The translations under genes were made by a program, and so were the position numbers. A stretch of 64,000 bases of DNA, taken from positions 144,876 through 208,875 of the forward strand of contig NZ_JAEIOS010000010.1 in assembly GCF_016342265.1 (NCBI RefSeq), read 5' to 3'. The DNA is from Corynebacterium meridianum (GTDB taxonomy: Bacteria; Actinomycetota; Actinomycetes; Mycobacteriales; Mycobacteriaceae). Below are positions 61,281-64,000 of this stretch, piece after piece; the first letter of the stretch is position 1, and the number at the start of each line of letters is the position of its first letter. The notes beneath the pieces were generated by a model. That model was not told the origin of the DNA, did no database searches, and saw only the letters and a list, made by a program, of their open reading frames with translations.

Positions 61281-61317
61281 CGACGCCCCCGCACCCGGCA
61301 AAGGTGCGGGGTCGTCG
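61281..61317 (+). terminator. terminator after symporter copy 1
   Basis: Arms CGACGCCCCCGCACC/GGTGCGGGGTCGTCG, about 30 bases after the stop codon; no long T run. Confidence 0.65.
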
Positions 61318-61503
61318 ACATGAGCGGGGGTAGCAGTTCATCTGCCCCCGGGTCATCACCGCTATGGGCCGAAAACACTCGACCACCCGTGACAACGCCG
61401 CATCTGGCCGCGGTCACACAGTGAGCACACCACCGCAACGAGGGGGTGCAGAATTTCTGAAGTAACTCGGCCCACTACCTGTCACACGGTAGGTTAGACC
61501 GTC

Positions 61504-62922
61504 ATGACCAGCTTAAACGAGTTTCTGACCGCTCTGGACAGGATCGTCTGGGGGCCGTTCCTCCTGCTACCGCTGCTCCTCGGAACCGGTGCCTTCCTCA
61601 CCTTCCGGCTCCGCGGAATTCAGTTTCGCGCCCTCGGGCGCGCGCTCCGCCACGCCTTCCTGGATAAGGATGAGGACGAGGGAAACGGGGACATATCGAA
61701 GTACGAGGCCCTCACCACCGCCCTGGCCGCGACCGTGGGCGTGGGCAACATCGTCGGCGTCGCCACCGCCATGTCGATCGGTGGCCCCGGATCACTCTTC
61801 TGGATGTGGATGACCGGGCTGCTCGGGATGGCATCCAAGTACACCGAAGCCTTCCTAGGATCTCTCCACCGAGAGACGGACACAAACGGCAAGCAGGCCG
61901 GCGGACCGCAGTACTACCTGCGCAAGACCATCAAGGGACCGATGGGCGGCTACCTGGCCACGTTCTTCGCCGTCGCCACCGCGATCGCGGCCTTCGGTAT
62001 CGGGAACATGACGCAGTCGAATGCGGTCGCGGCGGGTATGGAGGATTCGTTCGGCATCCCGCCGTGGGTCTCGGGCGCAGTGATGTTCCTCATCGTCGGA
62101 GTCGTGCTGTTCTTCGGTATCGAGGCAATCGGCAAGGTCACCTCGGCGTTCGTCCCGCTGATGATCGTCATCTACATCGCCGCCTCGACATGGGTTCTCA
62201 TCGCCAACATCGACCAGATCCCGGGGGCGTTCGCCCTCATCCTCACCGACGCCTTCACCGGTACCGCCGCCACCGGCGGGTTCGCCGGAGCGGGGATCAT
62301 CATGGCGATGCGCATGGGTGTCGCCCGTGGTCTGTTCTCGAACGAGTCCGGAATGGGTAGCGGCGCCATCCCGGCTGCCGCCGCAAAAACGCTGCACCCC
62401 GTGCGTCAGGGCCTCGTCTCCATGACCCAGACGTTCATCGACACGCTCGTGGTCATCACGTTCACCGGACTGGTGCTCATCGTGACCGGTGTCTGGAACC
62501 ACGGCGAGAACGCCGCCAACCTGATGACCTCCGAGGCCTTCGGTAACGGGCTCCCCGGCACCTTCGGAGATGAACTCGTCAGCATCTCGATCATCTTCTT
62601 CGCGTTCTCGACGATCCTCGGATGGTCCTACTACGGCGAACGCTGCATGATGAGTGTCTTCGGACCCCGTTCATCGATGTGGTACCGGCTGGTATTCACC
62701 GTCGCGGTCTTCATCGGTGCGGTCACGGAGCTGACCACCGTGTGGACCTTCTCCGATCTGGCGAACGGCATGATGGTGCTCCCGAACATCATCGGGATAC
62801 TCCTTGTCTCCGGGTTCGTCGCGAGTGAGACCCGCGCGTATCTCCGTTTCGACCCGCAGCTCCGGGCCTCTGCCGCGGACATCGAGAAGTTCCTCGAACG
62901 CCGGGGAATGGACTGGACCTGA
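61504..62922 (+). CDS. sodium:alanine/glycine symporter (AGCS family), copy 2
   Basis: 472 residues, same length as copy 1 and alike from end to end (NESGMGSGAIPAAAAKTLHPVRQ, GGPQYYLRKTIKG, GNMTQSNAVAAGM). Many substitutions, so an old duplication. Its own promoter must lie in the 250-base gap. May differ in substrate or control. Confidence 0.94.
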   Translation: MTSLNEFLTALDRIVWGPFLLLPLLLGTGAFLTFRLRGIQFRALGRALRHAFLDKDEDEGNGDISKYEALTTALAATVGVGNIVGVATAMSIGGPGSLFWMWMTGLLGMASKYTEAFLGSLHRETDTNGKQAGGPQYYLRKTIKGPMGGYLATFFAVATAIAAFGIGNMTQSNAVAAGMEDSFGIPPWVSGAVMFLIVGVVLFFGIEAIGKVTSAFVPLMIVIYIAASTWVLIANIDQIPGAFALILTDAFTGTAATGGFAGAGIIMAMRMGVARGLFSNESGMGSGAIPAAAAKTLHPVRQGLVSMTQTFIDTLVVITFTGLVLIVTGVWNHGENAANLMTSEAFGNGLPGTFGDELVSISIIFFAFSTILGWSYYGERCMMSVFGPRSSMWYRLVFTVAVFIGAVTELTTVWTFSDLANGMMVLPNIIGILLVSGFVASETRAYLRFDPQLRASAADIEKFLERRGMDWT

Positions 62923-62983
62923 CCGGCCGCACACCGACGGCCCCGGGGTTTTCTCCCCGGGGCCCGGTGTATCGTATTCCAAC

Positions 62984-63337
62984 ATGAAGCCAACCATCCA
63001 GGTGGCTGCAGGAGCGGCGCTCGGCGCAGTTCTGCGCTGGTTCGTGATCCTCGCCCTCGGCCCCGGCATGCAGCCGTTGATCGCCGTCAACACGCTGGGA
63101 TCCTTCCTCATGGGATGGCGTAAACCCGGTCCCTTCCTGGGCACGGGGCTCCTCGGCGGGTTCACCAGCTTCTCCACCTTCGCCGTGCTCCTCACCGAAT
63201 CGGATCCGCCGCTGGCCGCCGCCTATCTCACGGCGACCCTGGTCAGCTGCATCGGCGGCTGGCTGCTCGGTGATTTCGCCTCGGGACGCACCTTCAGCGG
63301 CCGTCCGACCACACACCCCGGGGAGGTCGTCGAATGA
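62984..63337 (+). CDS. crcB: fluoride channel CrcB/Fluc, subunit 1
   Basis: 117 residues, four membrane segments. GAALGAVLRW, VNTLGSFLMG and LLGGFTSFSTF are CrcB motifs. Stop overlaps the next crcB start (ATGA), so the two make a paired, probably heterodimeric, channel that exports fluoride. Confidence 0.92.
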   Translation: MKPTIQVAAGAALGAVLRWFVILALGPGMQPLIAVNTLGSFLMGWRKPGPFLGTGLLGGFTSFSTFAVLLTESDPPLAAAYLTATLVSCIGGWLLGDFASGRTFSGRPTTHPGEVVE

Positions 63338-63681
63338 GCCTCGAATCGTTGCTGCTCGTCGCGGCAGGGGCCGCGTTCGGCGGTGTGGGACGCTACTGGC
63401 TGGGCAGGCTCCTCCCCGAGCTCTACGGCACGCTGGCGGCGAACACCATCGCCTGTTTCCTCCTGGGGATCATCACCTCGGCCGAGACGGTCCACCTCAG
63501 TCCGGGGACGACGCTCCTCGCCGGAATGGGCTTCAGCGGTGCGCTGTCCACCTGGTCGACGTTGGCCAAGGAACTCGGCGAACTGATCAGGACCGGACAG
63601 AACGTCCGCGCCCTGCGTTACGGCGTCGCGACGATCGTGCTCGGTATCCTCGCTGTACTGTCCGCGTCCCTCGTCTTCTAG
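63334..63681 (+). CDS. crcB: fluoride channel CrcB/Fluc, subunit 2
   Basis: 115 residues, four membrane segments. GAAFGGVGRYWLG and AANTIACFLLG are family-like; the phenylalanine-box segment reads GMGFSGALSTWSTL, diverged from the usual GFCGGFTTFS. Overlaps subunit 1 by four bases. In two-gene Fluc systems one subunit is often diverged like this. Confidence 0.9.
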   Translation: MSLESLLLVAAGAAFGGVGRYWLGRLLPELYGTLAANTIACFLLGIITSAETVHLSPGTTLLAGMGFSGALSTWSTLAKELGELIRTGQNVRALRYGVATIVLGILAVLSASLVF

Positions 63682-63871
63682 CCGGCTGCCGGCTAGACGT
63701 TGTGTGGAATACGGGGATTCCCGGGAGCCGGGTTCGGGTGCGGGCCGGTGCACGCCGAGCCCCCTGCAAACACCAGACCGGGCCGGCCACCCCGACCAAC
63801 CGTCACGCAGTCACCACACCCCGAACCCGCTGACCGACACCGGGCCGGCGCCACACAAAAACGCACAGCAC

Positions 63872-63918
63872 AAAGCACCGGCCCGGGCGGACATTCCTGT
63901 CAACCCGGGCCGGTGCCC
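63872..63918 (-). terminator. rRNA operon terminator
   Basis: Perfect 13-bp GC stem (GCACCGGCCCGGG with its complement) and TTTGTG on the minus strand, about 25 bases after the 5S gene. Confidence 0.8.
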
Positions 63919-63940
63919 TTATTGTTCTGTGAAGTTGTAG

Positions 63941-64000
63941 TGTCGGCGGTGTCCTACTCTCCCACACGCTCCCGCATGCAGTACCATCGGCGCTGGTGGG
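63941..64000 (-). rRNA. rrf: 5S ribosomal RNA, 3' part
   Basis: The minus strand reads the conserved 3' half of 5S rRNA (CGATGGTACTGC, then GGGAGAGTAGGACACCGCCG). The gene runs off the window, and the 23S and 16S genes should lie beyond. Confidence 0.93.

Noticed and set aside
61484..61503. GTAGGTTAGACC near symporter copy 2, considered as a DtxR box
   Set aside because: Only the left half matches; the right half-site is missing.

Overview
The window reads as a high-GC actinobacterial chromosome, most likely Corynebacterium. The evidence is a giant type I fatty acid synthase with a separate acpS, a class Ib ribonucleotide reductase (nrdHIE and nrdF), a DtxR-like operator, and gene order matching the pncB-clpS-DUF2017-rhomboid-murI-Rv1339-rph-rdgB-DUF3817-lprD segment known from Mycobacterium (Rv1330c to Rv1343c). 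The species cannot be fixed from the sequence alone.

Region 1 (1-9,100) is an AT-richer island holding a complete type II-C CRISPR-Cas9 system. It has a 38-repeat array (36-nt repeats, 28-nt spacers), cas2, cas1 and cas9 on the minus strand, and a tracrRNA just upstream of cas9. The tracrRNA anti-repeat fixes the crRNA direction as plus, so array and cas genes are transcribed towards each other. Each repeat ends in an extended -10 promoter motif, and a further sigma-A-like promoter lies just before repeat 1. All variant repeats lie in the first eleven, on that promoter side. The 1.9 kb left of the array has no convincing gene.

Region 2 (9,100-19,500) holds acpS, the 3,045-residue FAS I and tRNA-Leu(UAG). 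Region 3 (19,500-31,000) is the conserved actinobacterial core listed above. It is interrupted by a zinc-type alcohol dehydrogenase and a secreted His/Asp-rich protein behind a Zur-like operator. Region 4 (31,000-41,000) holds a DinG-type helicase coupled to an acyl-CoA synthetase, an acetyltransferase, a small XRE regulator with a membrane partner, a YwiC-like protein, serB and ctaD. Region 5 (41,000-50,100) is deoxynucleotide synthesis and iron: nrdF, ferritin, gluconate genes (gntK, gntP, a GntR/FadR regulator), nrdE-nrdI-nrdH with an NrdR-like box, and a cysteine-free ribosomal protein L36. Region 6 (50,300-59,600) holds nadE, a fructosamine-kinase-like gene, a PNPOx-like protein, an MDR oxidoreductase, an exporter with a DtxR-like operator beside a TetR regulator, two identical tRNA-Ala genes, a DsbA-like/DoxX-like pair and pgm. 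Region 7 (59,800-64,000) holds two tandem Na+:alanine symporters, a crcB fluoride-channel pair and the 3' end of a 5S rRNA gene cut by the window edge.

The most interesting material is the CRISPR locus (self-promoting repeats, repeat decay on the promoter side, cas9 base-composition mosaic) and several metal-responsive control sites that I infer from motif matching only.
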